Below are positions 23,946 through 34,767 of a stretch of 64,000 nt of DNA, piece by piece. The notes under the pieces are model-generated. The model searched no databases, was not told the DNA's origin, and was given only the letters and a program-made list of their open reading frames with translations. The stretch is taken from positions 33,195 through 97,194 of the forward strand of contig JAJSOM010000017.1 in assembly GCA_023052935.1 (NCBI GenBank), in the 5' to 3' direction. Position numbers and translations under genes: made by a program. Source of the stretch: Piezodorus guildinii. Lineage: Eukaryota; Arthropoda; Insecta; Hemiptera; Pentatomidae. Numbering within the stretch: the stretch's first letter is position 1; every line of letters begins with the position of its first letter.

Positions 23946-23956
23946 CCTCCGTCCTT
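23946..23956 (-). promoter_or_regulatory. Polypurine tract
   Basis: AAGGACGGAGG on the minus strand directly abuts the AGTCACG start of the 3' LTR, the position where plus-strand DNA synthesis is primed in LTR elements. One C interrupts the purines. Confidence 0.7.
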
Positions 23957-23985
23957 ATGAGAGTGAAGCCCACTGAACTCTAAAT

Positions 23986-25623
23986 TTAAGGATTTGGGAC
24001 GGTTTGTCTATTCTGTAAATATTGAAACCAAGCTCTGGCTCTGCCATCAAAACATTCAGGTGGTTGAGGATGGGTACTTGGATTATCATTTGAAGGATTA
24101 GAACACAGTAATTCCAGTTTACAATACTGACGATAAAGATTATAGCATAAAAGATATAAACATATTACATAAAATATATAAGAAATAAATTGGGATACAG
24201 TTATATCATAAGGTTCTAATTCTTCTATTTCTATATTACTTAAGTCTATTTGTTGTAATTCCTCAAAAGTAAAATTTGTTGATACAATAGTTTTATTATT
24301 AACAGAATGATAGGAAATAAAAGGAATATTTACATTGTCAACATAAGAAAGTGGTACATTTATATTTACAAATTTCTCTTTTTCATTAAGATTAAGGAGG
24401 CTAGTAGATGGTAGATGATACATTTGTGTGTTTGTTACACTAGTTGTTACATTGCTAATATTAAAGGTTAAATATTGGTGTAATGTGGGTATAAGTTTGA
24501 TTATAGGGTTTGTTCTTATTTCTACAGCTTTACAATCATTTAATTCTATATTCTTACATAATTCTAAAATACATTTGTCCTTAATCTCTATCATGTCTTT
24601 ACAGTAATGATGATTATTGAATTTAATACAATTTCCATTGTAAAACGAATTTTTAAATCTAATGATTAGTTGTTCTTTAATCTTTAGAGTAATGACTTTA
24701 TTATTCCTTGTAACTGGATATGACATAGCATAATAAGTTGTTTTTGGCAATGATTTCAAAGGGATTTTAATAAAATAATAAATTAATCCTGTATCTGATA
24801 GGGAACAAAATGTGGAGCTAAGTAACCAGTTTAATTCTACATTTTCTGTGATTGGTTCTCCGAACGGTATGTTTAATTGTTCTAGTTCTCTAGTCGTTAA
24901 TATGCTTGGATGGGTAATTCCTAATTTACATTGTTCTAAGGAAAATTCTATATCATTTAATTGATTTTCTACTAAATCTAATACGGCTAATAAATCATGA
25001 TACATTAACTTAGTAAGAGCTAAATCTGTAAAATTATTTATTTTTTCTATACTATCCTTATATTTATTTAAAACAATTATTTCTTTATTAAGTTTAGATG
25101 TTAATTCTTTATTTAATCCTAATCTAACATTTTCATTATGCTCTATGTGATACATATTTCTCTCGATTTTATTTAAAATATTATCATACTTTTCTTTGTC
25201 ATCGGCGTCCATATTGCCGGTGAGCCAACTAATAGCATTGCCTAGTCCGTTAATTAAACCTCTTTTTGATCGGTTATTCCGATTTATATTTACAATATGA
25301 TTAATTTTTTCTAATATCTTGTTATATTTTTGTTCAATAATATTATGCAAAGTTTTATATTCATTACTAATTGTTAATACGTCAATGCTAATCTTAAGGG
25401 TTTGAATTTCTCTTGTTATATTTGTAAGATTCTTATAATGTAAAAATGTGTACCAATCTTCAATTATAAAAGATGGATTAATTTGTACGATGGATGCTCC
25501 TGGTCCGTCAGATAAATCTTGTATTAGCAGGGTCTGTATCTGAACCGTAAGCGCTGCGATCAGAAGATACTTGAAACAATTCGTCGTCGAACTCAAAGTC
25601 ATCTTGGCTGACTCCTGTAACAT
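23986..25623 (-). CDS. env: Envelope-like fusion glycoprotein (env)
   Basis: 545 codons from the Met at 25623. A hydrophobic stretch at residues ~17-35 (CFKYLLIAALTVQIQTLL) fits a signal peptide. A furin-type site (RSKR, about residue 120) is followed at once by a hydrophobic Gly/Ala-rich segment (GLINGLGNAISWLTG) that looks like a fusion peptide. Coiled-coil-like and N-glycosylation-rich sequence follows. A transmembrane helix (FISYIFYVICLYLLCYNLY) lies near residues 490-510, with a short cytoplasmic tail. This order matches errantivirus envelope proteins related to the baculovirus F protein. The start lies 42 bp after the pol stop, so env is probably made from a spliced RNA. No break was seen. 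Confidence 0.88.
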   Translation of the reverse strand: MLQESAKMTLSSTTNCFKYLLIAALTVQIQTLLIQDLSDGPGASIVQINPSFIIEDWYTFLHYKNLTNITREIQTLKISIDVLTISNEYKTLHNIIEQKYNKILEKINHIVNINRNNRSKRGLINGLGNAISWLTGNMDADDKEKYDNILNKIERNMYHIEHNENVRLGLNKELTSKLNKEIIVLNKYKDSIEKINNFTDLALTKLMYHDLLAVLDLVENQLNDIEFSLEQCKLGITHPSILTTRELEQLNIPFGEPITENVELNWLLSSTFCSLSDTGLIYYFIKIPLKSLPKTTYYAMSYPVTRNNKVITLKIKEQLIIRFKNSFYNGNCIKFNNHHYCKDMIEIKDKCILELCKNIELNDCKAVEIRTNPIIKLIPTLHQYLTFNISNVTTSVTNTQMYHLPSTSLLNLNEKEKFVNINVPLSYVDNVNIPFISYHSVNNKTIVSTNFTFEELQQIDLSNIEIEELEPYDITVSQFISYIFYVICLYLLCYNLYRQYCKLELLCSNPSNDNPSTHPQPPECFDGRARAWFQYLQNRQTVPNP

Positions 25624-25664
25624 TAGACGTTTCTATTTCTTTTATGACATTCTCAATATCTTCA

Positions 25665-28600
25665 TCAGTTATTTCTGGGTTTTTTTTTACTTGTACTAGG
25701 TTTATTATTATTATTATTTGATTTCTTTTTCTTAGTGACCTTTTTCTGTCGTTTGACTTGATCAGGGTGGAGTTTTTTCTTTCTACCTTTATTTCTATTT
25801 TGAAATCTTTTATCAACATACTTTCCTTTTTCGTATTTAGGATCTATTTTCTTTTTCTGTTGTCTCTTTATATACACATCTTCCGGGATTTCTATGTCTT
25901 CTCTATTTTCATTTAACTTGCCTATTTTTCTCTCTTTATTTTGTTCTATACCTTTCTTAGTTATTTCGAAAAGCTGCTTCATTTTCCGATGGTACTCATG
26001 AACAAGATATTCTTTTATTTCCGGGGATTCATTATAAGTTTCATTAGTGATACCGAAAGTTATTTCGTTAGGGGTCATTTTAAGATCTTGATTAAGGGAA
26101 TTATTATATGCTGTCGTTGCTTGCTCTAACTTATCTTCCTCTTTATCATCTTTGTTTTCTATGTTTATAAGTCTTAAAATTTCTAATAACGAAGAGCTTG
26201 CTCGATTAAGTAATCCAAGAGAGTTAGGGTGATTGGGGGTAGTATAATGTAATTCAATATTTAAGTAGTTTAGAAAATCTTTAAACAAGTTATTGTCGAA
26301 TTCTCTTCCGTTGTCACATGATATTTTTTGGGGTTTTGGAAAATATGCTAAATATTTTTTCAATACTTTCATGCTTTCTATGGCATTATAACTCGTTGCG
26401 TAATAAGAAAATATTCTTTTGGAAAAAGTATCTACTATTAAATAAATGTAATAATTACTCATGTGTAAGGTATCAATCATTAAATCTGTAAAGGGTTTCT
26501 CAGGTGTGGGAGTAATTTTAAATTTTTGTTTTATAGGTCTTCTATCGTATTTGCCTTTTCCACATGTGTCACATTTGTTTATAATTTCTGTGATATGATC
26601 TTTCATATTGGGCCAATAAAATTTGGTTTTCAAAACTAAATATGTTTCATTTATACCTCTGTGGCATGTCTTGGCGATATGATAATCAAGGATAAGTAAT
26701 TTCTGGTCTTCCGTGTTCTTTACATCTGGCAATAGTTTATAATATCTTTTAATTCTATTTGTGGAAAATTTTTCTCTAATGAGTGATGCAACTTTATTAA
26801 ATAATGCATTATACCAATTATTTTCACTTTCTATAGAATCTGATATGGGTGAGCAGTATATGCCGTAAGTTATATTTGGTCTTAAGATTTCTAAAAGTTT
26901 TTCTTCTATTTCAAAATCTTTTTCATGATAAGGCCAAGTAAATTCAATTGTTGTTCTTTGCTTATTATTGAATATCGTTTCGCGTTGAATTTTCGCGTGT
27001 CCCTTTTTTATTATTATTTGATTTTTCTCAACATTTACTGGTCTAGATTTATCATCAACTATTAAGATTCTGTTATCGGAGGATTCTGTGGAGTGCTGCG
27101 TTGCTAAAGAAGATATATCATCTTGAATTATTTCTTGGTGTTCACCATTATTATTTTCTTCTATGTTTTCATCATTATTAATTCCTTCTAAGTTTTCATT
27201 GTTAGCTTCTTCTTGGGTTTCTTCTATTCCCATTTCTTGTAATAAATCTACGATTTCTTGTGAATAGTTATTAGGAGAATTTTCTGTATGAAAAATATCA
27301 AATTCTGGTTCTTTTAATTTCCTTTCTTCAATAGGGTAACGGGATAAATGATCGGCGACTTTATTAGCCTTTCCTTCAATGTATTTTATGTCATATTCGA
27401 AATCTTCTAACAATAATTTCCATCTAATTAATCTGGCGTTCTGTGTTTTACACGTTCTTAAATATTCTAAAGGTTTGTGATCTGAATATATGAAAAATTT
27501 TCTACCGTATAAGTAGGGTCGAAAATGATTGCAAGCCCAAATAATGGCTAAACATTCCTTTTCCGTTGTTGAGTAATTTTGTTCTGCTTTATTAAGTGTT
27601 CTGGATGCAAAACATACAGGGAGTTCTTTTCCATCTTTCTTCTGTGCTAATACTGCACCAATGGCGAAATTACTTGCGTCAGTTGTTAAGAAAAAGTCCT
27701 GATTGAAATCTGGAATTTGCAAAATGGGGCTACTACATACAAGTTGTTTCAATTTCTCAAAAGCGTTTTCATATAACTCTGGTTTGATTTCTTTTTGATC
27801 TTTTCGAAGACATCTCGTTAATGGGGAAGCTATCTTTGCGTAATTTGGTATCATTTTCCTATAGAAACCAGTTAATCCTAAAAAGCTTTTAATTTCTTTT
27901 TCATTTTTAGGGAGTTTAAAATCTTTTACTGCTTTTATCTTTTCTGGATTAGGTTCTATGCCGCGTTCGCTGATAATATGTCCGAGGAATAACAATTCTT
28001 TCTTGCAAAATTCTGTCTTATCGAGCTGAATCTTTAAGTTATGTTTTTCTAACTTTTTAAGAGTTTCTTCTAAATGTTTCCAATGATCTTTGTAATTTTC
28101 AGAAAAAATTATAATATCGTCCATATAGACTAAAACGTTAATAGAATCTGAAAAAATGATATTCATGGCTCTTTGAAACGTTGCTGGGGCATTACTGAGT
28201 CCAAATGGCATGCGAAGGAATTCAAAGTGGCCTTGATCTGTAGAAAATGCTGTTTTTGGGATAGAACTTTCTTCGACTTTTATTTGATGGAAGCCTGAGC
28301 AAAGGTCCATTGCTGTAAATATCGTCGCTATTCCTAATTTGCCTAAAAGGTCTTCAATATTAGGAATGGGGAATTTATCCGGGGTTGTTTCTCGATTTAA
28401 TTTCCTGTAATCAATCACCATTCGTATTTTTCTTTTTCCTGATGCGTCTGGCTTTTTCGGGACAATCCAAACGGGAGAATTGTAAGGGGAATTGCTGGGT
28501 CTTATTATTTTGGATTCTAACATCTTTTTAATTTCTTCCTTAATATTTTCTTTGAATTGGTGGGGATATCTGTAATTTTTCGAATATATCGGGTCTTCGG

Positions 28601-29392
28601 TTTTTGTTTTAATCTTATGCTCCAATAAATCAGTGGCTGAAAGGGGATCATTTTCAGTCTTAAATACTGATGGATATTTCGATAATAATTTAATTAAATT
28701 TGATTTTTCTTGAGGAGGTATATGGTCGGTTCTGATTAGTTGGGGGATTTGTTTTATTATTTCATGGTTTCCTTTTTTATTAGAATCTGTTAATTCTACT
28801 TCTTCTTTTTGCAAATAGTATAAAGGTAAATATATGGTTTCGTTAACTTTACTGTCGATTATTATATTTTGATCATAGATGCCAGGTTTAATTTTAATCT
28901 TATCATCTTCATAGTCAATAAAATATAGATTTTTATTTTGTTCTACTTTTATCTGATTTTCGCCTTCTTTCAAAACTAATTTTAAAACTTCGTCTTCCAT
29001 AATAAAATCAAACTCTGTATAGCGAGTTTTTATTTTGTTGGTTTCGAAATCGATATTAAATTTCATTTCCCTCATTGTCTCATTTCCTAGTAGTATTTCG
29101 TAATTGGGACTGAAATTAAATAGATAAAATTTTATTTTTTCGGGGTTTTTAAGAAAATTATTTCTGCAATAAACTGAAATAGATTCCGTGCCAAGTTCTT
29201 CTCCGGTTGCTGTTTTTATTGTAAAATTTTCTTTTTCTCTTTCAACATCTGGTGGTACAATGTCTGGTCTTATATAATTCTTCCAAGATCCGGTATCAAT
29301 AAGCCATTTACGATTCGCGTGGTCTTTAACATAAGGCAGTTGGCTTTTATTCTCTTCTTTTATGTGTTTTGATTGTCTGGCGGGCCTTTCTC
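25665..29392 (-). CDS. pol: Pol polyprotein (protease, RT, RNase H, integrase), -1 frame relative to gag
   Basis: Open from the frameshift site near 29393 to the stop at 25665, about 1,240 codons. Protease: WLIDTGSWKN (about 29285-29310). Reverse transcriptase: LRMPFGLSNAPATFQ and catalytic YMDD at 28116-28127. RNase H: TTDAS, ECLAI and YSDHKPLEY. Integrase: a His/Cys zinc domain (HIAKTCHRG and CDTCGKG), then the core with Asp in DLMIDTLHM (about 26490) and SCDNGREF (about 26300). The third acidic position, 35 residues after the second Asp, is Asn (codon 26205-26207) rather than the expected Glu. The C-terminus is Lys-rich. There is no ATG near the 5' end; translation as a Gag-Pol fusion is expected. 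Confidence 0.92.
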
Positions 29393-30490
29393 TAAAAAAA
29401 AATTATTTGGATCTAATTTTTCTAATTTCTCTCTTAATTCTCTGATTTCTTGGTCTTTCGGGTCTTCTTGCTGAATTTGGAAATTAGGCTGTTTCGGTTT
29501 ATTCCCGAATGCGCTAACTGTTCTCATGGATACAGTTGGATTTTCATCTTTCTTATTATTATTATAATTTTGATTCCGGTATCGACCTGAACCGTTGAAA
29601 TACCTTTGTTGTTCTTGACGGGGCCATTGTTGGTAATAATTATTATTATTATTATTCTGCCGGTAGTCTTGTGGAGGTTCTTGTTGTCGATATTGATGCT
29701 CTTGTCTTTGATTATGTGGGTTATACGGGTTATTGGGATTTTGCCAATTATTAAATCGTTTGTGATGTTTTTTATCGAACTTTTTCTTATGGTCGAAGCC
29801 TCTTTTGTAATCATGTTCTCCGGGTCTTCTCATATTTCCCGAATTTATGAGGTCATCGAAGAGTAGATGGTTCTCATTCTGAATTAAATTTCTCAAATCA
29901 TCTAATGTTCTTAACTTTTCTGCTTTAGTCATAAGATATGTTCTTATGTGAAGGGGCATGTTAGTGTAAAAAAAATAAAGAATACTTTTCTCTAATGCGC
30001 TAATAATTGTTTCTCTATTTGGTGTGTTTTCTATCCGATGTTTAGAAATTATTAAAGTGCGGATCTTATCAATTCTTTGAAGGAAATCAAGAGGGTGTTC
30101 CTTATGATGTATTTTGTTATTAAATAATTCATGCGATAATTGTTCAATTGAGCGGCTGTCTCTGAAGGTTCTTTCGAGATAATTTAGTAATTCTTCAACA
30201 CGACTAAATTCGCACGTTGTATTTATATAATCAGCTTCATCCGTAAGTTTTGCTAAAAGTTTACTTAATAATCTTTGTTCGTTTAGTTCCTTAAACGAGT
30301 TGTCCGGTTTACACACGATTTGGTAAACTTGTCTACAAACTGTCACGAATTTTAACAGATTGTGTGGATTTCCATTAAAATTAGGGATATGATCGTAGTC
30401 TGCCGATTTAATTTGAAAGCTTGCCATATTTGTAGTTAATATTAAATTATTTACTCGCAGGATTAAAGAATTTAAATAATCATCAGACAT
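29360..30490 (-). CDS. gag: Gag-like protein
   Basis: 376 codons. The N-terminal two-thirds look like an errantivirus-type capsid (FNGNPHNLLKFV near the start, LDDLRNLIQNEN near residue 220). The C-terminal third is rich in Asn, Gln, Arg and Lys, with an Asn run encoded by an AAT-type repeat, and has no CCHC zinc knuckle, as is usual in errantiviruses. The Met at 30490 opens the frame; a second Met about 21 residues on (MASFQIKSAD) is also a plausible start. The frame stops at 29360, 31 bp after a UUUUUUA slippery site. Confidence 0.88.
   Translation of the reverse strand: MSDDYLNSLILRVNNLILTTNMASFQIKSADYDHIPNFNGNPHNLLKFVTVCRQVYQIVCKPDNSFKELNEQRLLSKLLAKLTDEADYINTTCEFSRVEELLNYLERTFRDSRSIEQLSHELFNNKIHHKEHPLDFLQRIDKIRTLIISKHRIENTPNRETIISALEKSILYFFYTNMPLHIRTYLMTKAEKLRTLDDLRNLIQNENHLLFDDLINSGNMRRPGEHDYKRGFDHKKKFDKKHHKRFNNWQNPNNPYNPHNQRQEHQYRQQEPPQDYRQNNNNNNYYQQWPRQEQQRYFNGSGRYRNQNYNNNKKDENPTVSMRTVSAFGNKPKQPNFQIQQEDPKDQEIRELREKLEKLDPNNFFLEKGPPDNQNT
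29393..29399 (-). promoter_or_regulatory. -1 ribosomal frameshift slippery site (UUUUUUA)
   Basis: The T9A stretch ends in T-TTT-TTA in the gag frame (minus strand, 29399 to 29393). Shifting back one base at this heptamer enters the pol frame, which is then open without stops into the protease. UUUUUUA is a classic -1 slippery heptamer. A downstream structure was not modelled. Confidence 0.75.
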
Positions 30491-30833
30491 AAAATTACAA
30501 TAGTAAAGGAAATTAACTTACAAAAATTGAGTACGCTGTCAAAATAATCTTCGACGGGGTGTGAAGATCTGTCCTTGAGCTGGATACCTGACGACAGTGA
30601 AGTCCGGCCAAGGTTGAGTGCAGATAAGAGACTTTGCCTGCGTTGCGAGATGCTCGGGGTGAGTGAACTCGTCCAGAATCTGAAGATCTCGAAGTTGATA
30701 GTCCTCGGTAGGTAAGCCAAAATCTTGAGTCTTCACAGGTGAGGAATCCTAGGCGGTAGTCCTAATTCTGGATTTGCGGAAAAAGTTCGGATCTGCGGAA
30801 ACTCGGTTCTTAAAACTGCGATAAAAATATGCA

Positions 30834-30851
30834 GTCCCTGTTCGGGCGCCA
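30834..30851 (-). promoter_or_regulatory. Primer-binding site, tRNA-Lys
   Basis: The plus strand GTCCCTGTTCGGGCGCCA equals the last 18 nt (with CCA) of a tRNA-Lys, so the minus strand TGGCGCCCGAACAGGGAC is a perfect primer-binding site. It touches or overlaps by one base the inner end of the 5' LTR. Confidence 0.9.
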
Positions 30852-31148
30852 ATTTTGGTGTTCGTGCTCGTTATTGTAAAAAAAATATTTTATTTATTCA
30901 AAAGTTACAAAATATCGATAATAACACTTTAAAAGACAATAATGACAATCTTGATAATAACAATATGGCTATACTAGATCTGACATAGATTACGTACCGT
31001 AATTACTGCGAGGACTTGAAGAGAGTGAGTGTGTGAGTGATCCCTGGGAGAAGGGACAGGGTATATAAAGGTTAATAGGACTGCTGAATAAGATTCAAGG
31101 AATATGGTGTGATCTGCAGGTGCACTATGGCCTCATGGTGGCGTGACT
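30851..31148 (-). repeat. 5' LTR of the errantivirus-like element
   Basis: About 298 bp, the partner of 23650-23945. The only difference I noticed is GTGTGTGAGTGATCC here against GTGTGTGTGATCC in the 3' LTR. In element orientation it starts AGTCACG at 31148 and ends AATT at the primer-binding site. Confidence 0.93.
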
Positions 31149-32850
31149 TTATCTCTTAATAAAACAAATTAAAAAAAAATGGAGGTAAGTAAAAGTCGTG
31201 TGTTGTCCGCACCAGACTTTTTTTTTTTTTGTAACGAATTCTCTTGAAGAACAACAAGTAGAGTAAAAAATACCTCGGGCGAATCTGTCTCTTGGCTGCA
31301 AATTCGATGGATGAGATTCTTGAAAAATGAATCTTGTAAAATGTTCTATAAAACTTCTTTAAATCATTCTGAATTTCGGTTCTTTCACCTGAAGAAGGAA
31401 GACCAAAAATATAAGAAAATATTACTTTACTTCCATTATTCACCACCATTAGACCAGTAACTGGAGAAAACATAAAGATATTGTGTGTTTACTACCATAC
31501 ATCCATCCAGTTCTTCAGGAACATTTGAAGAATCTTAAAACCTCGGAATATGAAACACAGATTACTTTTTAGACATAATTAATAAATGTTCGTAAATTAT
31601 TGCATTAAAATTATTGTTTCAAATAAAACTTTTAATTTCTTAATTCTTTAAGTCATTTGAAGGACATTCGGTTAATTTTGAAAATGTTCCAAGTCAATTT
31701 AAACTTTAAAAACAACATTTTCCTCTGAAATTCAAACAAAATCTCATATTTATAATAAATTTCTATTAATCAAGACTTATAACACTATAAATCAAGAATT
31801 TTTTTTTTTTTTTTGAACTGCTCAAATGAAATTCATTAAATATCTCAAACAAGAAATATATGACATAGACAACTTTCATGATTATGGGCACATATAAATC
31901 ACACAAACTTCATATTACTGATGAACCAGATTTTTAGAAGGAAAAATCAAATTGAATTTGGACTGCCAAATTCAAATGGCTCCCTTCTACAGAATTACCT
32001 GGCATAGTAATAATTATTGTGCTCGCCGATGGGACATCACGGTTTCTCACAGATCACTAAACTCTCACTGGACACCGACCACTGCAATGAACCATTTACA
32101 GTTCTATATTCGATTGATGTTTACAATATCAGTTAACATGGATCAGCGTCACATCTAGTTTTAAAATATCGACGCGGCAATTTTATACCCACACGCAATG
32201 ACATATTTATTTTGTTTTTCTTTACGCTATGTCTTTTTCCCCGGTCTATAAAAAATTAAACTAGAATTATGCGCTACTTTTCCCAGATAGTAAAGTACTA
32301 AAACATACCCTATCGAATTCGAAATACTCTGCCATATCAATTTCAATTTCCTAAATAATATGACATGTTTTTTCCTCTGTAACCTTCATATGTAAGTATG
32401 AATGTATTTATTTGGTAGTTGGTAAGGTTTTGGAGATATATTATTATTATTTTCGCATAACCCATGCTATGTTGATTGTGGATACATAATAATAACAAAA
32501 AATCATCAAAGAAAAAATAAATAAATGCATTTGATTCTGTTCTGCATGATTTATTTATGAGAATTTATTTGAATCATGCCAAGCTTGACGAGCCGATTGC
32601 GTGACACAATTTGTTGATGAAACCTCTCCCAAGAGGTGATAGCTTTCACAGAAGTTAATTATAAATCATTATTTATATTTTTCTATTTTTGTGTTCAAAA
32701 ATGGTATCTCACCTTCTGAGGGATTAGGAATTTTTAGATATTTATATTAATTTTAGAACTTTGATTGTCGGTCTAATCTAACTGCAAACACTAATAAAAT
32801 AATCGGAATTTCTTATATTGAGGATGTATAGTCGACTGTAGAAACTATCA
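31149..32850. other. Intergenic DNA, no supported gene
   Basis: The longest frame (31156-31473, minus, 105 codons) has no recognisable domain. T-runs occur near 31220 and 31801. No mobile-element terminus recognised. Confidence 0.5.
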
Positions 32851-33194
32851 TAGGTGGAATAATCAGGAATCAGTCATTTTTTGAAAATTTTTAATTTTGC
32901 CAACGTTTCGACTCAAGCTTGTGAGGGCTCTTGTGACTCAAGGGCTACAGACATCAGAAGAAAAGTGATACATATTAATATGATTATGAAAATGTTCATG
33001 GAATGTAGTGACAATGATAACATTTGAAATAAAACAGTAAATGTACCAACATACTTAAATATTATAGACACAATTGAGACGTTGATTTCCAAAAGGTACT
33101 ATATCCATTCTAGGAAATTTTACAGGAGGCTCGAAAATCACTAATTATTATATTATTAAATTAGCTAATTTCATTCTTTTCGCATTAAAATCCA

Positions 33195-33229
33195 GAATTG
33201 TTTTTTTAGTATATTAATAACATCATATT
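33195..33229 (+). repeat. Target-site duplication, left copy
   Basis: A 35-bp sequence starting GAATTGTTTTTTTAGTAT and ending ACATCATATT, repeated at 33847-33881 with a single mismatch (A for T in the AGTATATTAA/AGTATTTTAA part). It flanks the LINE insert. Confidence 0.85.
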
Positions 33230-33846
33230 TTTTTTTTTTTTTTTTTTTTATTCGTATTTATTACAATATGTCATAATAGACAATAATAATAGTGCTACAG
33301 GATCTCATTCATACAATATTTACAATATAAACCAAACGAAAGTCAAATTACATAAAATAAAATCAAAATAAATAAACGTATACAATAACATAATTTATAG
33401 ACAAAATAAATACAAATAATTGAAGTTAACAAATAAATAAACAAAACATGTCACATTCATACCTATGTACAATATTTACAATCAGCTCGGGAACCCCGGA
33501 CGGGGCTTGTCCCCCCACTTGTGGAAGGACAAGCAGAGTTCCAAAGGATCCCAGCGCCTCCCTCTCAGCCGCATCACTGGTGAGGCCAGCGGAAGCTAAG
33601 TGAGGGCGCCAGAGCCACAATCACACCGCACATGAGAGGAGAATCTGACCAGTGTCAGAACTCCAGAACAGATGTTTACAATATGTCTCGGGGCCACTGC
33701 CGTTTCAACCTTCTGGGAGGGTTGTATGGATGAGTGGAGCTGGATAGGGATTGTGCTAGAGGATTAGGATGATGAATGAGATTCTGGTAGAATTTGGAAA
33801 ATTTAGATGGAATCAGGTCTGAAATAAATGGAACATTGTTTGTTTG
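33230..33846 (-). mobile_element. Jockey-type LINE, subfamily A, 3' end only
   Basis: A 617-bp minus-strand insertion: the start is 5'-truncated within the last ~50 codons of ORF2 (about 33690-33840, matching 55660-55805). The 3' UTR follows, with the CAGTGATGCGGCTGAGAGGG block (33560-33585), and the A-tail is the T-run at 33230-33250. The perfectly paired 35-bp flanking duplication shows it is a single retrotransposition event inside the TA-flanked element. Confidence 0.88.
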
Positions 33847-33881
33847 GAATTGTTTTTTTAGTATTTTAATAACATCATATT
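33847..33881 (+). repeat. Target-site duplication, right copy
   Basis: Partner of 33195-33229; see there. Confidence 0.85.
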
Positions 33882-34767
33882 AAAGATATGAAATGAGATG
33901 TTTTGGTATAATTTGGAACGAAATTAAATGTGTAATTGTTTCCTTTAGAAAATAGTTATATTTCTAAATTGAGTTTATAAAGGGCTTGGGTGTTCATCAA
34001 ATAAAATAAAATAGGAGATTTAGATATAACTAATTGATGAGAATACAAATGTGTAAGAAAATCAATTTTGTAAAAAATGTCCTTTAGTACTTTTTGGAAA
34101 TCAACGTCTCAATTAATGATAATATGATACACAATCTGATGATAAGCATAAAAACAAAACTTTAGACTTTAATATAGAAATAAAAAATATATACATAAAC
34201 GTACCAATACAGAGCCATGTCAAAGCATAAACTGAGGAAAACCATAAACGTAGGTAGTATGGGGAGGGGTTCACGTAAAAACCCCGAAGGTTTTCCCCTC
34301 TAAATGTAAATACTACAGCTTATCTTTTGTTTTTAAAAAGTTTTACAAAATTATACAATGGAAAAACAAAACAATATACTCGTATCTACAATAAGGCTCA
34401 ACATTTTTAACAGAAAATTATAAACACTAGAATCTGAGGTAGGTAAAAGATCCATGAGGTATATAATAAAAAATAAAATAAAATAAATAAATAGCAAAAA
34501 CAAAAACCAGAGGTGTTATAAACGAAAAGATAAATAATATACAGTAAATAAAATATAAATTACCCAAGCAATTTGTTATATTACAATAAAGTTATAATTT
34601 AAGGAGACGGAAGATCTTGGCATACGAGGGACAGATTATTTCTTTGTCTGTTTTATGATCGACGGGTACTCGATCTTTTTCCATATGGATATGTATAGCT
34701 TCGGATCCGAAACGTTGGAAAAATTATTTTTTTTCAAAAAATGACTGATTCCTGATTATTCCACCTA

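Larger units (their letters stand above)
23650..31148 (-). mobile_element. Errantivirus-like (Gypsy superfamily) LTR element with env
   Basis: A complete minus-strand element of about 7.5 kb: 5' LTR (30851-31148), tRNA-Lys primer site, gag, pol reached by a -1 frameshift, env, polypurine tract and 3' LTR (23650-23945). LTRs begin AGTC and end AATT in element orientation, like other errantivirus-type LTRs. The two LTRs differ, by eye, only by a 2-bp indel in a TG-rich stretch, so insertion is recent. All three genes are open over their length. I found no clean 4-6 bp target duplication; TTATCTCT occurs at the right junction (31149) and again 40 bp left of the left LTR (about 23608). Confidence 0.92.
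32853..34765. mobile_element. TA-flanked terminal-inverted-repeat element, invaded by a LINE
   Basis: The left end starts GGTGGAATAATCAGGAATCA after TA at 32851-32852. The right end closes with the reverse complement at 34765, before TA at 34766-34767. The terminal inverted repeats run about 60 bp, to CCAACGTTTCG on the left and CGAAACGTTGG on the right. A subterminal inverted pair (GAGACGTTGATTTCC, about 33075; GGAAATCAACGTCTC, about 34095) lies further in. TA duplications fit the Tc1/mariner superfamily. No transposase frame is present, and 33230-33881 is a later LINE insertion with its target duplication, so the pre-insertion length was about 1.26 kb. Confidence 0.7.

Noticed and set aside
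31156..31473. 105-codon minus-strand frame next to the LTR element
   Set aside because: The C-terminal part is homopolymer-derived (Phe and Lys runs) and no domain was recognised.
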